Of a stretch of DNA of 5,576 bases, positions 1-5,576 are shown one piece after another. Source of the DNA: an uncultured Marmoricola sp. Its GTDB lineage: Bacteria > Actinomycetota > Actinomycetes > Propionibacteriales > Nocardioidaceae. The notes beneath the pieces were generated by a model, which made no database searches, was not told where the DNA came from, and saw only the letters and a list, made by a program, of their open reading frames with translations. Every line of letters begins with the position of its first letter. Position 1 is the first letter of the stretch. The position numbers and the translations under genes were made by a program. The stretch spans positions 1 through 5,576 of the forward strand of contig CALMMO010000058.1 in the NCBI GenBank assembly GCA_937868455.1, in the 5' to 3' direction.

Positions 1-562
1 GCCTGGTGCCCACCAACGGAATCAGCAGCAGCGAGGCACTAAAGGTGCCCACCAGTGAGCCGACGGTGGCAATCGCGGAGAGTCGCCCGGCGGTGCGGCC
101 AGTGTCGGTGAGTGAATCAACTTTGAGTCTCACGGCGTACGGCGAGACCATGCCCAGCAGCAGCAACGGCACCGCCACCAGCACGCTGACACCGACCAAA
201 GACCCGGCGAAGGTGCCCACTGACAAGGTGTCGAAGGCATTGACCGAGAGCCGCAAGAACGGGTCAGCCACAAACGGGACGATGGCCAACAAGACCGCGG
301 CAATAGCCACGATCCGTGACAGACCCGCCATCGTGGGGTTGCGGTCAGCGAACCGGCCGCCGAGCGCGTAGCCGATCGAGAGGGCGACCAGCACCGTCGC
401 GATTGTGTTGGCCCACACGATCGTTGAGGCGCCAAACCAAGGCGCCAACAGACGTGCGGCAGCGATCTCAGCACCCAGGGTGCCCATGCCGACAACGAAG
501 ACGGTTGCTTCTAAGAGAAACCCCCGACGCGGGGAGGCGTCGGGGGCGGGGTGTGAGGACAT
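1..562 (-). CDS. Fused membrane (MFS-like)/spermidine synthase-like protein, N-terminal part; 3' end beyond the left edge
   Basis: Seen: an open frame of 187 codons runs to the left edge without a stop. The visible part is hydrophobic, with about five membrane helices (roughly residues 16-36, 48-66, 80-98, 118-139, 161-184). It carries motifs typical of the membrane half of fused spermidine synthase-like proteins: ARLLAPWFG (36-44) after helix 1, GYALGGRFADR (64-74) after helix 2, GMVSPYAVRL (137-146), and GRTAGRLSAIATVGSLVGTF near 155-174. Family knowledge: full proteins are usually around 500 residues, with a C-terminal Rossmann aminopropyltransferase-like domain, which would lie outside the window. 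The real substrate of this family is often unknown, so polyamine synthesis should not be assumed. Start: ATG at 562, 8 bases after the stop of the PspC gene, with GAGGA(A) at 574-579 as a distant ribosome site. An in-frame ATG at 574 would overlap that stop as ATGA, like the junctions upstream, so the start is uncertain. A terminator-like hairpin lies within codons 6-14. Confidence 0.85.
   Translation of the reverse strand, partial: MSSHPAPDASPRRGFLLEATVFVVGMGTLGAEIAAARLLAPWFGASTIVWANTIATVLVALSIGYALGGRFADRNPTMAGLSRIVAIAAVLLAIVPFVADPFLRLSVNAFDTLSVGTFAGSLVGVSVLVAVPLLLLGMVSPYAVRLKVDSLTDTGRTAGRLSAIATVGSLVGTFSASLLLIPLVGTR
521..546 (-). terminator. Terminator-like hairpin inside the start of the spermidine synthase-like gene
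   Basis: Seen: a perfect 10-base inverted repeat, CCCCCGACGC at 521-530 and GCGTCGGGGG at 537-546, with a 6-base loop. Read on the minus strand, the direction of transcription, the stem is followed at once by TTTCTCTT, giving the shape of an intrinsic terminator with an imperfect T tract. It lies 3' of the small PspC gene but within codons 6-14 of the next gene. Inference: it could end or attenuate the stress-operon transcript before the spermidine synthase-like gene. It could also simply be GC-rich coding sequence, since the codons encode a Pro/Ala/Arg-rich tail ahead of helix 1. Confidence 0.4.
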
Positions 563-570
563 GGGGTAGA

Positions 571-795
571 TCATTCCTCAGGCATCACTGCCCAAGCGAC
601 CAGGTAGAGGATCCCGAGGGAACCAAAGCCAGCAACGAGTCCAAGAACGGCCAGCACGCGCACCAAAGTGGCGTCGAGGTTGGCGTACCTAGCGAAGCCG
701 CCGCAGACACCGGCAAGCATCTTGTCGTTGGCTGTTCGAGTCAGTCGCTTGGGTTGGGGAGCGTTGGGTTGGGGGACGGGGGTGTAGTCGTTCAT
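571..795 (-). CDS. Small stand-alone PspC-domain membrane protein
   Basis: Seen: 74 residues, nearly all of which is one PspC domain (about 15-74). It begins with the basic KRLTRTANDKMLAGVCGG segment, continues with ARYANLDATLVRV, then a hydrophobic stretch (about 46-70), and ends in MPEE. Family knowledge: PspC domains are membrane-bound signalling modules first described in the phage-shock response. In actinobacteria they often accompany envelope-stress two-component systems. The start is well supported: ATG at 795 overlaps the previous stop as ATGA, and AAGGAG (804-809) lies 8 bases upstream. Only a short Pro-rich tail (about 7-15) precedes the domain. Inference: it may sense or relay membrane stress, or modulate the PspC-bearing kinase encoded divergently. 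Its fold is certain to the level of the domain; its function here is not. Confidence 0.9.
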   Translation of the reverse strand: MNDYTPVPQPNAPQPKRLTRTANDKMLAGVCGGFARYANLDATLVRVLAVLGLVAGFGSLGILYLVAWAVMPEE

Positions 796-1124
796 TTCGT
801 GGGCTCCTTGTCTGAGTCAGTGGTTGCGGTTTCGAGGTGGACGCTGGGTTCTTCGCCGACGGCATCGATGGCGGTGTCAGCGAGGGTCGGGGACTGCGGG
901 GAATTGGGGACGGTAGGAGTCTCGTGCTGCGCTCCGCGCATCGACCCAACCATGAGAGCGACCAGGCCGGCACCGCCAGCACCGATGAGCAGCACCGGAG
1001 CCATCCAGTCGGGGTTGAGGTTGGTGATGAGTCGAGCCGAGACCAGGGCCCAGATCCCGAAGGTGCCCAAGAAGAGCAGTCCGAAGACGAGATAGGCCAC
1101 TGATAGGGGACGGGTGTTGTTCAT
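792..1124 (-). CDS. Two-helix membrane protein of unknown function
   Basis: Not recognised as a named family. Seen: 110 residues with two hydrophobic helices (about 8-30 and 41-61) joined by a short segment containing ARLITNLNPDW. A hydrophilic, Thr/Ser/Glu/Asp-rich C-terminal tail of about 48 residues follows and is probably disordered. The frame stays open 22 codons further upstream, but the start at 1124 is preferred. It gives a 4-base ATGA overlap with the upstream PspC/LiaF-like gene, has an AAGAGG ribosome site 7 bases before it, and removes an Arg/Gly/His-rich extension that reads like a shadow of the neighbouring gene. The stop again overlaps the next start as ATGA. Inference: it is co-translated with two PspC proteins, so it is likely part of the same membrane stress module, perhaps as an accessory subunit. 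No enzymatic motif is visible. Confidence 0.8.
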   Translation of the reverse strand: MNNTRPLSVAYLVFGLLFLGTFGIWALVSARLITNLNPDWMAPVLLIGAGGAGLVALMVGSMRGAQHETPTVPNSPQSPTLADTAIDAVGEEPSVHLETATTDSDKEPTK

Positions 1125-2335
1125 GCTGCTGCCTCTTCCACAACGATTTCTCCCACTCGCACCTGCAGGTCGAGGGTGATGATTGGCCACTCGGGGTTGC
1201 CGAGCGTGGTGTGCACTGATGCGGGGTTGATGCCCGCGCTGACTGACCGACCCGAGACCTGGATCTCGCCAGCATTGATCGCCTCGGCGTTCACATTGGC
1301 TGCCAGTCCGGTGGGCAGAATCACCCGCACGCTGGCCGCTTGACCATCGATGTGGATGGTCTTGCCGTTGAGGTCGTCCAACTTGGTGATCTCGGTCAGG
1401 TCAAGGGTGATCTCGCCGGCCTGGATCGAGGTGGTCAACGGCACCTGTGCCGAGGTCTTGGGAACGACGTACTGCGAATCGGTTTGACCCCATGCCTGCA
1501 TGCCGCCGGTGGCGCCGATGAACGAGGTCATCGCGAGGGCGACCGTGGCGATGATGCCGGTGAGAATGAGCCCGCCACCGCGGCCGACGAAAGCGGCACC
1601 AACCAGGGCGAGGCCCGTGATCAGCAAGGCGCTTGCGGCGTAGGAGCCGGGTGGCACGTGTCCACCTGAGAGGGTGAACAGTCGGATGACGCCCCAGCTG
1701 ATCGCAATCAGCGCAAGGGTTGGCCACACGAGCACGATGCCGCGCTTGTTAGCTCGAGCGGAGCTAGCCGGCGGTGGGGTGTAACCGCCGTAGACAGGTG
1801 CCGTGGCTGCGTAGCTCTGGGCGGCCGGCTGTGATTCTGTGGTCGCGGATTCTGGGGTCGCGGTGGGCGCGATGGCTTTGGGTGATCGCGTTCGGTTGGT
1901 CACCAACATGACGACCAGCACGACGATCCCGATCGGAACGAGTGCTCCGGTTGGTCCATCGACGACCATGCCAGCCGGACCCCATCCGCTGCCTAGTGCT
2001 GAGAGCCCCGCAATCACTGCGGCGATGATCAACAGCACCTTGCGAGTCTCAGGCGAGGTGTGGATCGCAGCGCGGCCAGTGGCCTCATCTGGGGTGAACA
2101 GCCAGACGGCTGCGTAGACCCACAGGCCTGCGCCGCCAAAGAGCGCCAGGACAACGAGTACGACGCGGACCAAGGTGGGGTCCACATCGAAGTACCGGCC
2201 CAGGCCGCCAGCCACACCGGCGATCTGACGGTTGGTTCTGGACAACTGCAGACGGTTTACATCTCGCATTTGGTCAGGAGTCACCCGTGGCCCGAGGTCT
2301 TCGGGGGCCGGGTTTTGCTTGTCGGTTTCGGTCAT
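1121..2335 (-). CDS. PspC-domain multi-spanning membrane protein with LiaF-like C-terminal domain
   Basis: Seen: 404 residues. After a polar N-terminus, a PspC domain covers about 27-86 (NRQIAGVAGGLGRYFDVDP, then LVRVVLVVLALF and a WLFTPDE end). Further hydrophobic helices lie near 99-116, 129-147, 200-218, 232-250 and 253-272, with a low-complexity Pro/Ala/Thr/Ser linker at 150-195. The last 115 residues are soluble and beta-rich, with repeated GEI(T/Q/V)-type turns (307-309, 356-358, 395-397), like the C-terminal domain of LiaF-type cell-wall stress proteins. Family knowledge: LiaF and the C. glutamicum EsrI protein restrain their cognate kinases. Inference: this protein probably inhibits or tunes the divergently encoded PspC kinase. 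It is first in its operon. ATG 2335 has only a weak ribosome site (GAG); Met23 (2269) is a less likely alternative because it has none and would cut away most of the N-terminal tail. Confidence 0.88.
   Translation of the reverse strand: MTETDKQNPAPEDLGPRVTPDQMRDVNRLQLSRTNRQIAGVAGGLGRYFDVDPTLVRVVLVVLALFGGAGLWVYAAVWLFTPDEATGRAAIHTSPETRKVLLIIAAVIAGLSALGSGWGPAGMVVDGPTGALVPIGIVVLVVMLVTNRTRSPKAIAPTATPESATTESQPAAQSYAATAPVYGGYTPPPASSARANKRGIVLVWPTLALIAISWGVIRLFTLSGGHVPPGSYAASALLITGLALVGAAFVGRGGGLILTGIIATVALAMTSFIGATGGMQAWGQTDSQYVVPKTSAQVPLTTSIQAGEITLDLTEITKLDDLNGKTIHIDGQAASVRVILPTGLAANVNAEAINAGEIQVSGRSVSAGINPASVHTTLGNPEWPIITLDLQVRVGEIVVEEAAA
1132..1137 (-). promoter_or_regulatory. Ribosome binding site that fixes the start of the two-helix membrane protein
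   Basis: AAGAGG on the minus strand lies 7 bases before the ATG at 1124, within the last codons of the upstream gene. Together with the ATGA overlap it favours this start over the longer open frame reaching 1190. Confidence 0.6.
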
Positions 2336-2364
2336 GGCTCAACAGTGATGGATGTGAGGGCGGC

Positions 2365-2387
2365 TTCGGTATCAGGGAGCACCCTGA
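2365..2387 (-). promoter_or_regulatory. Operator-like palindrome facing the PspC operon
   Basis: The core TCAGGGAGCACCCTGA at 2372-2387 is an inverted repeat with one mismatched pair. Read on the minus strand with its flank, it matches the second site (2425-2447) at 21 of 23 positions, including the non-palindromic extension GATACC-N-AA on the side facing the gene. Inference: a binding site for the NarL-type response regulator encoded nearby, controlling the minus-strand operon. Its edge lies about 30 bases from the start codon at 2335. Confidence 0.65.
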
Positions 2388-2424
2388 ACTTCACCTGTGA
2401 GCCCTAGGAGTTTCTCAGGGGCAA

Positions 2425-2447
2425 TCAGGGTGCACCCTGATACCCAA
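2425..2447 (+). promoter_or_regulatory. Operator-like perfect palindrome facing the kinase-regulator operon
   Basis: ATCAGGGTGCACCCTGAT at 2424-2441 is a perfect 18-base palindrome, followed by ACCCAA. It is the partner of the site at 2365-2387, in opposite orientation, with centres 53 bases apart (about five helical turns). A TCAGGG half-site at 2415-2420 repeats the left arm exactly 10 bases upstream. Because it sits about 20 bases before the kinase start codon, binding here would overlap the plus-strand promoter, consistent with autoregulation (inference). Confidence 0.7.
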
Positions 2448-2461
2448 CTGGGGGAGAAAGT

Positions 2462-3748
2462 GTGACGATTGACCGTGTGACCTCACCCCGATATTCGCCC
2501 CCGGCCTCAATCGGGGCGGAGCCTCGGCGAGCCACGAGGTCAACCTCTGACTCTTTGGTCGGCGGCGTCGCGGCGGGGTTGGCCACCCACTTGGGACTTC
2601 CCGTGCGATGGGTGCGACTTGGGTTTGTGGCCTCCGGAATTTTCGGCGCCCTTGGCCTGGTTTTGTACGCCGCGCTGTGGATTGTGTTGCCCGCAGAGGA
2701 CCAGTTTGCGGTCTCCACCCCAGGAGCTGAATCAGCTCAACGCCAAGGACGAGTCGGCACCCAAGAGCGAGCCGGCATGAGCGAAACCGGGTTCGTGGTG
2801 GCCTTCGCCAGCATCGTGATTGGCCTGGCCCTCTTGATTGGCGTGATGACAGGCACCTCTGCGTCCATGTGGCCGATCGCCTTGCTCACCTTGGCTGCGG
2901 GAATCGTGTGGCGCCAAGCCGATCAGGCTCAGCGCGAACGCTGGCTAGACACCACTGGCGGGGTTGGTCCGGTCAAGGCATTGGTCGGCTCGGGGGGTTG
3001 GGCGTCGTACGCCCGATTGCTGATGGGCCTCACACTGCTCGTGGTCGCGATCGTGATGTATGCCGCTGGTGGTGCTCAACTGAGCCTGGCTCGCGAAGTC
3101 GCAGTGGCCACGGTGCTTGCCGTGTTGGGTGTCGGCTTGATGTTGGGGCCATGGCTTATTCGGCTGAGCTCTGACCTGACTGCCGAGCGAGCCGAGCGGA
3201 TCCGGGTGCAAGAGCGCGCTGATGTCGCCGCCCACCTGCACGACTCGGTGTTGCAGACCTTGGCGCTGATCCAGCGCTCGGCCGATGACCCAACCTCGGT
3301 AGCTCGACTGGCCCGCTCCCAAGAGCGCGACTTGCGCACCTGGCTCTATGCCGGTCTGCCTGCCGACAAGTCCGATCTGGCCTCGGCACTGCACGACGTG
3401 GTCGCCTCGGTTGAGGACGACTTCGACATCGCCGTCGAACTGGTCGTGGTGGGTGCACCGGCCTTCTCCGATGCTCTGGTTGCGGCCACCAGGGAAGCCC
3501 TGATCAACGCTGCCAAACACTCGGGCGCACCCAGTGTCGACGTCTATGCCGAGGCCAACGACGAAGGCACCGCCGTCTTTGTGCGCGACCGGGGACGCGG
3601 CTTCGACCAAGACGCCGTCGCTGCGGATCGGCGCGGGGTCAGCCACTCGATCATCGACCGGATGGCTCGCCACGGTGGTCGCGCCGAAGTGATCTCCAGC
3701 GATGCTGGCACCGAAGTGCGGTTGTATCTGCCCAAGGAGGACTCATGA
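2462..3748 (+). CDS. Sensor histidine kinase with N-terminal PspC domain (HisKA_3 type)
   Basis: Seen: 428 residues. A PspC domain covers about 24-80 (SLVGGVAAGLATHLGLPVRW, then a hydrophobic stretch ending WIVLPAED). Further helices lie near 110-130, 134-150, 183-202 and 213-233. A short coiled region leads into the HisKA_3 dimerisation segment with the H-box AAHLHDSVLQTL, so His260 is the likely phosphorylated residue. The ATPase domain (about 335-426) has an N-box with Glu345 and Asn349, a G1 box DRGRGFD (Asp376, Gly378, Gly380) and the terminal GTEVRLYLP. There is no extracellular sensor domain, so the signal is probably perceived within the membrane or through PspC partners. Inference: it phosphorylates the response regulator encoded immediately downstream, with which it overlaps by 4 bases. 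Start: GTG at 2462 with GGGGAG (2451-2456) 5 bases before it; a GTG at 2477 is a weaker alternative. Confidence 0.95.
   Translation: MTIDRVTSPRYSPPASIGAEPRRATRSTSDSLVGGVAAGLATHLGLPVRWVRLGFVASGIFGALGLVLYAALWIVLPAEDQFAVSTPGAESAQRQGRVGTQERAGMSETGFVVAFASIVIGLALLIGVMTGTSASMWPIALLTLAAGIVWRQADQAQRERWLDTTGGVGPVKALVGSGGWASYARLLMGLTLLVVAIVMYAAGGAQLSLAREVAVATVLAVLGVGLMLGPWLIRLSSDLTAERAERIRVQERADVAAHLHDSVLQTLALIQRSADDPTSVARLARSQERDLRTWLYAGLPADKSDLASALHDVVASVEDDFDIAVELVVVGAPAFSDALVAATREALINAAKHSGAPSVDVYAEANDEGTAVFVRDRGRGFDQDAVAADRRGVSHSIIDRMARHGGRAEVISSDAGTEVRLYLPKEDS
3734..3740 (+). promoter_or_regulatory. Strong ribosome binding site of the response regulator, inside the kinase gene
   Basis: AAGGAGG lies 4 bases before the ATG at 3745, within the last kinase codons. 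It is the best ribosome site in the window and, with the ATGA overlap, should keep regulator translation high relative to the kinase, which starts at GTG. Confidence 0.75.
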
Positions 3749-4380
3749 CCTCGGTCGTGATCGTTGATGACCACGCCATGTTCCGCACCGGTGTGCGGGC
3801 CGAACTCGGTGACCAGGTTGAACTCGTGGGCGAGGCCGACGACGTTGACTCAGCCGTCGCCGCGATCGTGGCGCACCAGCCGGATGTGGTTTTGCTCGAC
3901 GTACACCTGCCGGGAGGTGGTGGTGTAGAGGTGATGCGGCGTACTGCGGCCACAGCACCCAAGACCCAGTTCTTGGCGTTGAGCGTCTCTGATGCCGCCG
4001 AAGACGTGATCGGCACTATCAGGGGTGGTGCCCGTGGCTACGTCACGAAGACCATCACCGGTCCCGAACTCATCAACGCCATCGCTCGCGTGGCCTCTGG
4101 CGATGCGGTCTTTTCGCCGCGGCTGGCCGGCTTCGTGCTGGATGCCTTTGCGGGCACCGTCGATGTGGCCGCCGTAGATGAAGACCTCGATCGGCTCAGC
4201 CAACGCGAGCGCGAAGTGATGCGGTTGATCGCGCGCGGATATTCCTACCGCGAGGTCGCCGGCGAGTTGTTCATCTCCGTCAAGACGGTCGAAACCCACA
4301 TGTCAGCGGTGCTGCGCAAACTGCAACTCTCCTCGCGTCATGAGCTCACCCGCTGGGCCTCCGACCGCCGACTCCTCTAG
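3745..4380 (+). CDS. NarL/LuxR-family response regulator
   Basis: Seen: 211 residues, normal for the family. The receiver domain (about 2-118) has the acidic pair Asp8/Asp9, the phosphorylation site Asp52 in VVLLDVHLPG, Ser80 at the switch position and Lys102 in YVTKT. A linker (about 120-146) leads to a LuxR-type helix-turn-helix (about 148-205) with LSQREREVMRLIARGYSYRE and the recognition helix region SVKTVETHMSAVLRKL. All key residues are present, so it should be active as a phosphorylation-controlled DNA-binding protein. It overlaps the kinase stop by ATGA and is surely its partner. Inference: it binds the paired palindromes at 2365-2387 and 2425-2447, controlling both its own operon and the divergent PspC operon. 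It is the last gene of its operon and converges on the glycosylase gene, with 25 bases between the stops and no clear terminator. Confidence 0.96.
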   Translation: MTSVVIVDDHAMFRTGVRAELGDQVELVGEADDVDSAVAAIVAHQPDVVLLDVHLPGGGGVEVMRRTAATAPKTQFLALSVSDAAEDVIGTIRGGARGYVTKTITGPELINAIARVASGDAVFSPRLAGFVLDAFAGTVDVAAVDEDLDRLSQREREVMRLIARGYSYREVAGELFISVKTVETHMSAVLRKLQLSSRHELTRWASDRRLL

Positions 4381-4405
4381 GACGAGGTTGGTCGGAGCTG
4401 GTTGC

Positions 4406-5185
4406 TCACGGGCCCGTTGGCTGCGGTTGGCACGAGGGGCACCAGTAGATCGAGCGGGACGGATCACCGAGCTCTCCGCTGGCGATACTCGAGCCGCAGC
4501 GGCGACACGGCTGTTCCGCGCGCCGATATACCCAGGTGCGCTTGCCGGGTCGCAGATCGCCGGTGGTGCACTGGTTGGCGCGTTCCTTGTTGGCCTCCAA
4601 CAACGCCTTTGCTCGCAGTACGACGCGAGAAACGTTGACCCGGCTCACCTCAGTCTTCGGATGTGCGCCGATGAGGAAACACAGTTCGTTGCGATACAAG
4701 TTGCCAATGCCGGCCAGATTGCGCTGGTCGAGCAACGCCACCCCGATCGGTGCCATCGGCTCACGGCTGAGCCTGGCCACGGCTGCCTCGGAGTCCCAAT
4801 CGGGGCCGAGCAGATCAGGTCCGAGATGACCCACGACATCTGACTCGGCTGTGGTGGCGATCAGTTCGACAACCCCCAGGCTGAAGCCGACCGCGACCCG
4901 ATCGTCGCTGGTCAGCACCACTCGGGCCTGGTGGCCGGGCCGCTGCCAGGGTTCACCTGGGCGGTAGAGATGCCACGAGCCTTCCATGCGCAGATGGGTG
5001 TGCAAGGTCTGACCTGTGGCGAACCTGGTCATCAGGTGCTTGCCTCGGCTCACCGTGCCCAGCACCTGAGTGGTCAACGCGATCTCAGCAAGCGCGGGCA
5101 CCCGAAACTGTGCGGTGATGACGTGGTTGGTCAGGGCACGATCAAGAGATCGCGCCGCACGCCAAACAGTGTCACCCTCAGGCAC
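4406..5185 (-). CDS. nei2: Endonuclease VIII-like DNA glycosylase/AP lyase of the Fpg/Nei family (Nei2 type)
   Basis: Role (family knowledge): base excision repair, removing oxidised bases and cutting the strand by beta/delta elimination. Seen: 259 residues beginning MPEGDTVWR, where Pro2 is the catalytic nucleophile and Glu3 the acid; the Asp-Thr-Val-Trp continuation is typical of Nei rather than Fpg (MutM). The beta-hairpin lysine is Lys49 in SRGKHL. The helix-two-turn-helix contains NLAGIGNLYRNE (156-167). The C-terminal zinc finger uses Cys227, Cys230, Cys249 and Cys252, with the conserved Arg244 in PSRSIYWCPSC. Every catalytic and zinc residue is present. Start: GTG at 5185, fixed by the need for Pro2 as second residue; GGGAG (5190-5194) lies 4 bases upstream. 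It overlaps the upstream DUF3054 gene by 8 bases, indicating co-transcription. The gene name follows the mycobacterial Nei2 type and is less certain than the family. Confidence 0.95.
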   Translation of the reverse strand: MPEGDTVWRAARSLDRALTNHVITAQFRVPALAEIALTTQVLGTVSRGKHLMTRFATGQTLHTHLRMEGSWHLYRPGEPWQRPGHQARVVLTSDDRVAVGFSLGVVELIATTAESDVVGHLGPDLLGPDWDSEAAVARLSREPMAPIGVALLDQRNLAGIGNLYRNELCFLIGAHPKTEVSRVNVSRVVLRAKALLEANKERANQCTTGDLRPGKRTWVYRRAEQPCRRCGSSIASGELGDPSRSIYWCPSCQPQPTGP

Positions 5186-5528
5186 TTCGCTCCCAGAACC
5201 TCACCAAAAACCGAGTGGCCACGAGCAGCAGCGCGTTGAAGGTGAGTGCGACTGCGATGAAACTCCACTGCACACCTTGGTGGGTGAACACTCGCAGCAT
5301 CGAACCGATCGCCACTGTCACGGCCGCACCGAAGACGCCCGCGACCGGAGTGGTGAATGCAGGTCGGTGCCACATCAGCAGCGACCAGATGCCTAGCCCG
5401 ACGAGGAAGGGCCAAGCAGTGTGGAACCAGCCGCTCAAAGACTCACGGTGTGCCAGTCGTCCGATGCCCGCGAACAGGCTCACAGAAACGAAGTCGAGGA
5501 GGGCTTGGCGAATGCGTCGGGACGACAT
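5178..5528 (-). CDS. DUF3054-family integral membrane protein
   Basis: Seen: 116 residues, mostly hydrophobic, with about four helices (roughly 9-26, 36-53, 60-79, 88-108). The pattern LLDFVSVSLFAGIGRLAH near the N-terminus, SGWFHTAWPFLVGL (32-45), the WHRP segment (53-56), GAAVTVAIGSMLRVFTHQG (67-85) and a short basic C-terminus all fit DUF3054, a small actinobacterial membrane family of unknown function and usual length 110-135 residues. ATG 5528 places the first conserved helix about 10 residues in, as expected. No ribosome site is visible, and the frame stays open to the right edge, so a start beyond the window cannot be wholly excluded. Its stop overlaps the GTG start of the glycosylase gene (8 bases), suggesting coupling, though no functional link is known. 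Confidence 0.88.
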   Translation of the reverse strand: MSSRRIRQALLDFVSVSLFAGIGRLAHRESLSGWFHTAWPFLVGLGIWSLLMWHRPAFTTPVAGVFGAAVTVAIGSMLRVFTHQGVQWSFIAVALTFNALLLVATRFLVRFWERSA

Positions 5529-5576
5529 GGGTTCATGGTCGCACGACGAGTTGGGGGATTGCGGCGAAGCCCCATC

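Larger units (their letters stand above)
2336..2461. promoter_or_regulatory. Divergent control region between the PspC operon and the kinase-regulator operon
   Basis: This 126-base gap is the only substantial non-coding stretch in the window and must hold promoters for both directions. It contains two near-identical operator-like palindromes and an extra TCAGGG half-site at 2415-2420. I cannot identify a convincing -35/-10 pair on either strand. The shared GATACC after each palindrome (2439-2444 on plus; mirrored at 2368-2373 on minus) could serve as a weak -10. On the plus strand that would give a very short leader carrying the GGGGAG ribosome site (2451-2456), 5 bases before the GTG start. 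Confidence 0.75.

Noticed and set aside
130..495. A 121-codon minus-strand open frame rich in Trp, Cys and Arg
   Set aside because: It is the +1 shadow of the spermidine synthase-like gene; the correct frame there carries the family motifs and is simply cut by the window edge.
316..1095. A 259-codon plus-strand open frame across the PspC operon
   Set aside because: It runs antisense to three well-supported genes with matching overlaps and ribosome sites, and its Arg/Ser/Gly-rich product resembles no family.
3610..3670. The kinase G2 region reads RRGVSHSIIDRM rather than the common GxGL form
   Set aside because: Considered as a sign of a degenerate kinase, but PspC-type actinobacterial kinases, as I recall them, commonly show this variant. 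The H-box, N-box and G1 box are intact, so there is no reason to call it inactive.
2945..3673. A 242-codon open frame on the minus strand opposite the histidine kinase
   Set aside because: The plus strand here encodes the membrane segments, H-box and most of the ATPase domain of the kinase. The antisense product has no domain and is rich in His/Gln/Gly, as expected from a shadow frame in GC-rich DNA.
4365..4405. Possible bidirectional terminator between the converging regulator and glycosylase genes (CCTC...GAGG)
   Set aside because: The stem is only about four pairs and has no T tract on either side; it is too weak to call.
5553..5574. GGGG...CCCC inverted repeat at the right edge
   Set aside because: The arms are only four to five bases around a long GC-rich loop and the window ends there, so it cannot be told from chance.

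Overview
The window reads as high-GC chromosomal DNA of an actinobacterium (Actinomycetota). Four things suggest this: GC-rich third codon positions, PspC-domain proteins next to a PspC-fused histidine kinase, a DUF3054 membrane protein, and a Nei2-type DNA glycosylase. No order or genus can be named from the sequence alone. Coding density is very high. The only sizeable non-coding stretch is the 126-base divergent promoter region at 2336-2461, and no stretch over 300 bases lacks a gene. I see no tRNA, rRNA, CRISPR array or mobile element.

Left part (1-2335, minus strand): a tightly packed gene run, read right to left. It holds a 404-residue PspC membrane protein with a LiaF-like C-terminal domain, a 110-residue two-helix membrane protein of unknown function, a 74-residue stand-alone PspC protein, and the N-terminal 187 codons of a fused membrane/spermidine-synthase-like protein that runs off the left edge. 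The first two junctions are 4-base ATGA overlaps and the last is an 8-base gap (or another ATGA overlap if an alternative start is used), so this looks like one transcript. A strong terminator-like hairpin sits inside the first codons of the fourth gene and may uncouple it from the other three.

Middle (2336-4380): the divergent control region carries two near-identical palindromes of consensus TCAGGGTGCWCCCTGA, one facing each gene set, with centres 53 bases apart. On the plus strand follow a histidine kinase with an N-terminal PspC domain and, through an ATGA overlap, its NarL/LuxR-type response regulator. Kinase, regulator and divergent PspC membrane proteins form an envelope-stress sensing module. 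It resembles the EsrISR three-component system of Corynebacterium glutamicum and, more loosely, LiaFSR. The palindromes are the obvious candidate operators for the regulator.

Right part (4406-5528, minus strand): a DUF3054 membrane protein and a Nei2/Fpg-family DNA glycosylase, overlapping by 8 bases and converging tail-to-tail on the regulator gene. They look functionally unrelated to the stress module.

The most interesting signals are the paired operator-like palindromes, the threefold use of the PspC domain in one locus, and the hairpin inside the start of the spermidine-synthase-like gene.
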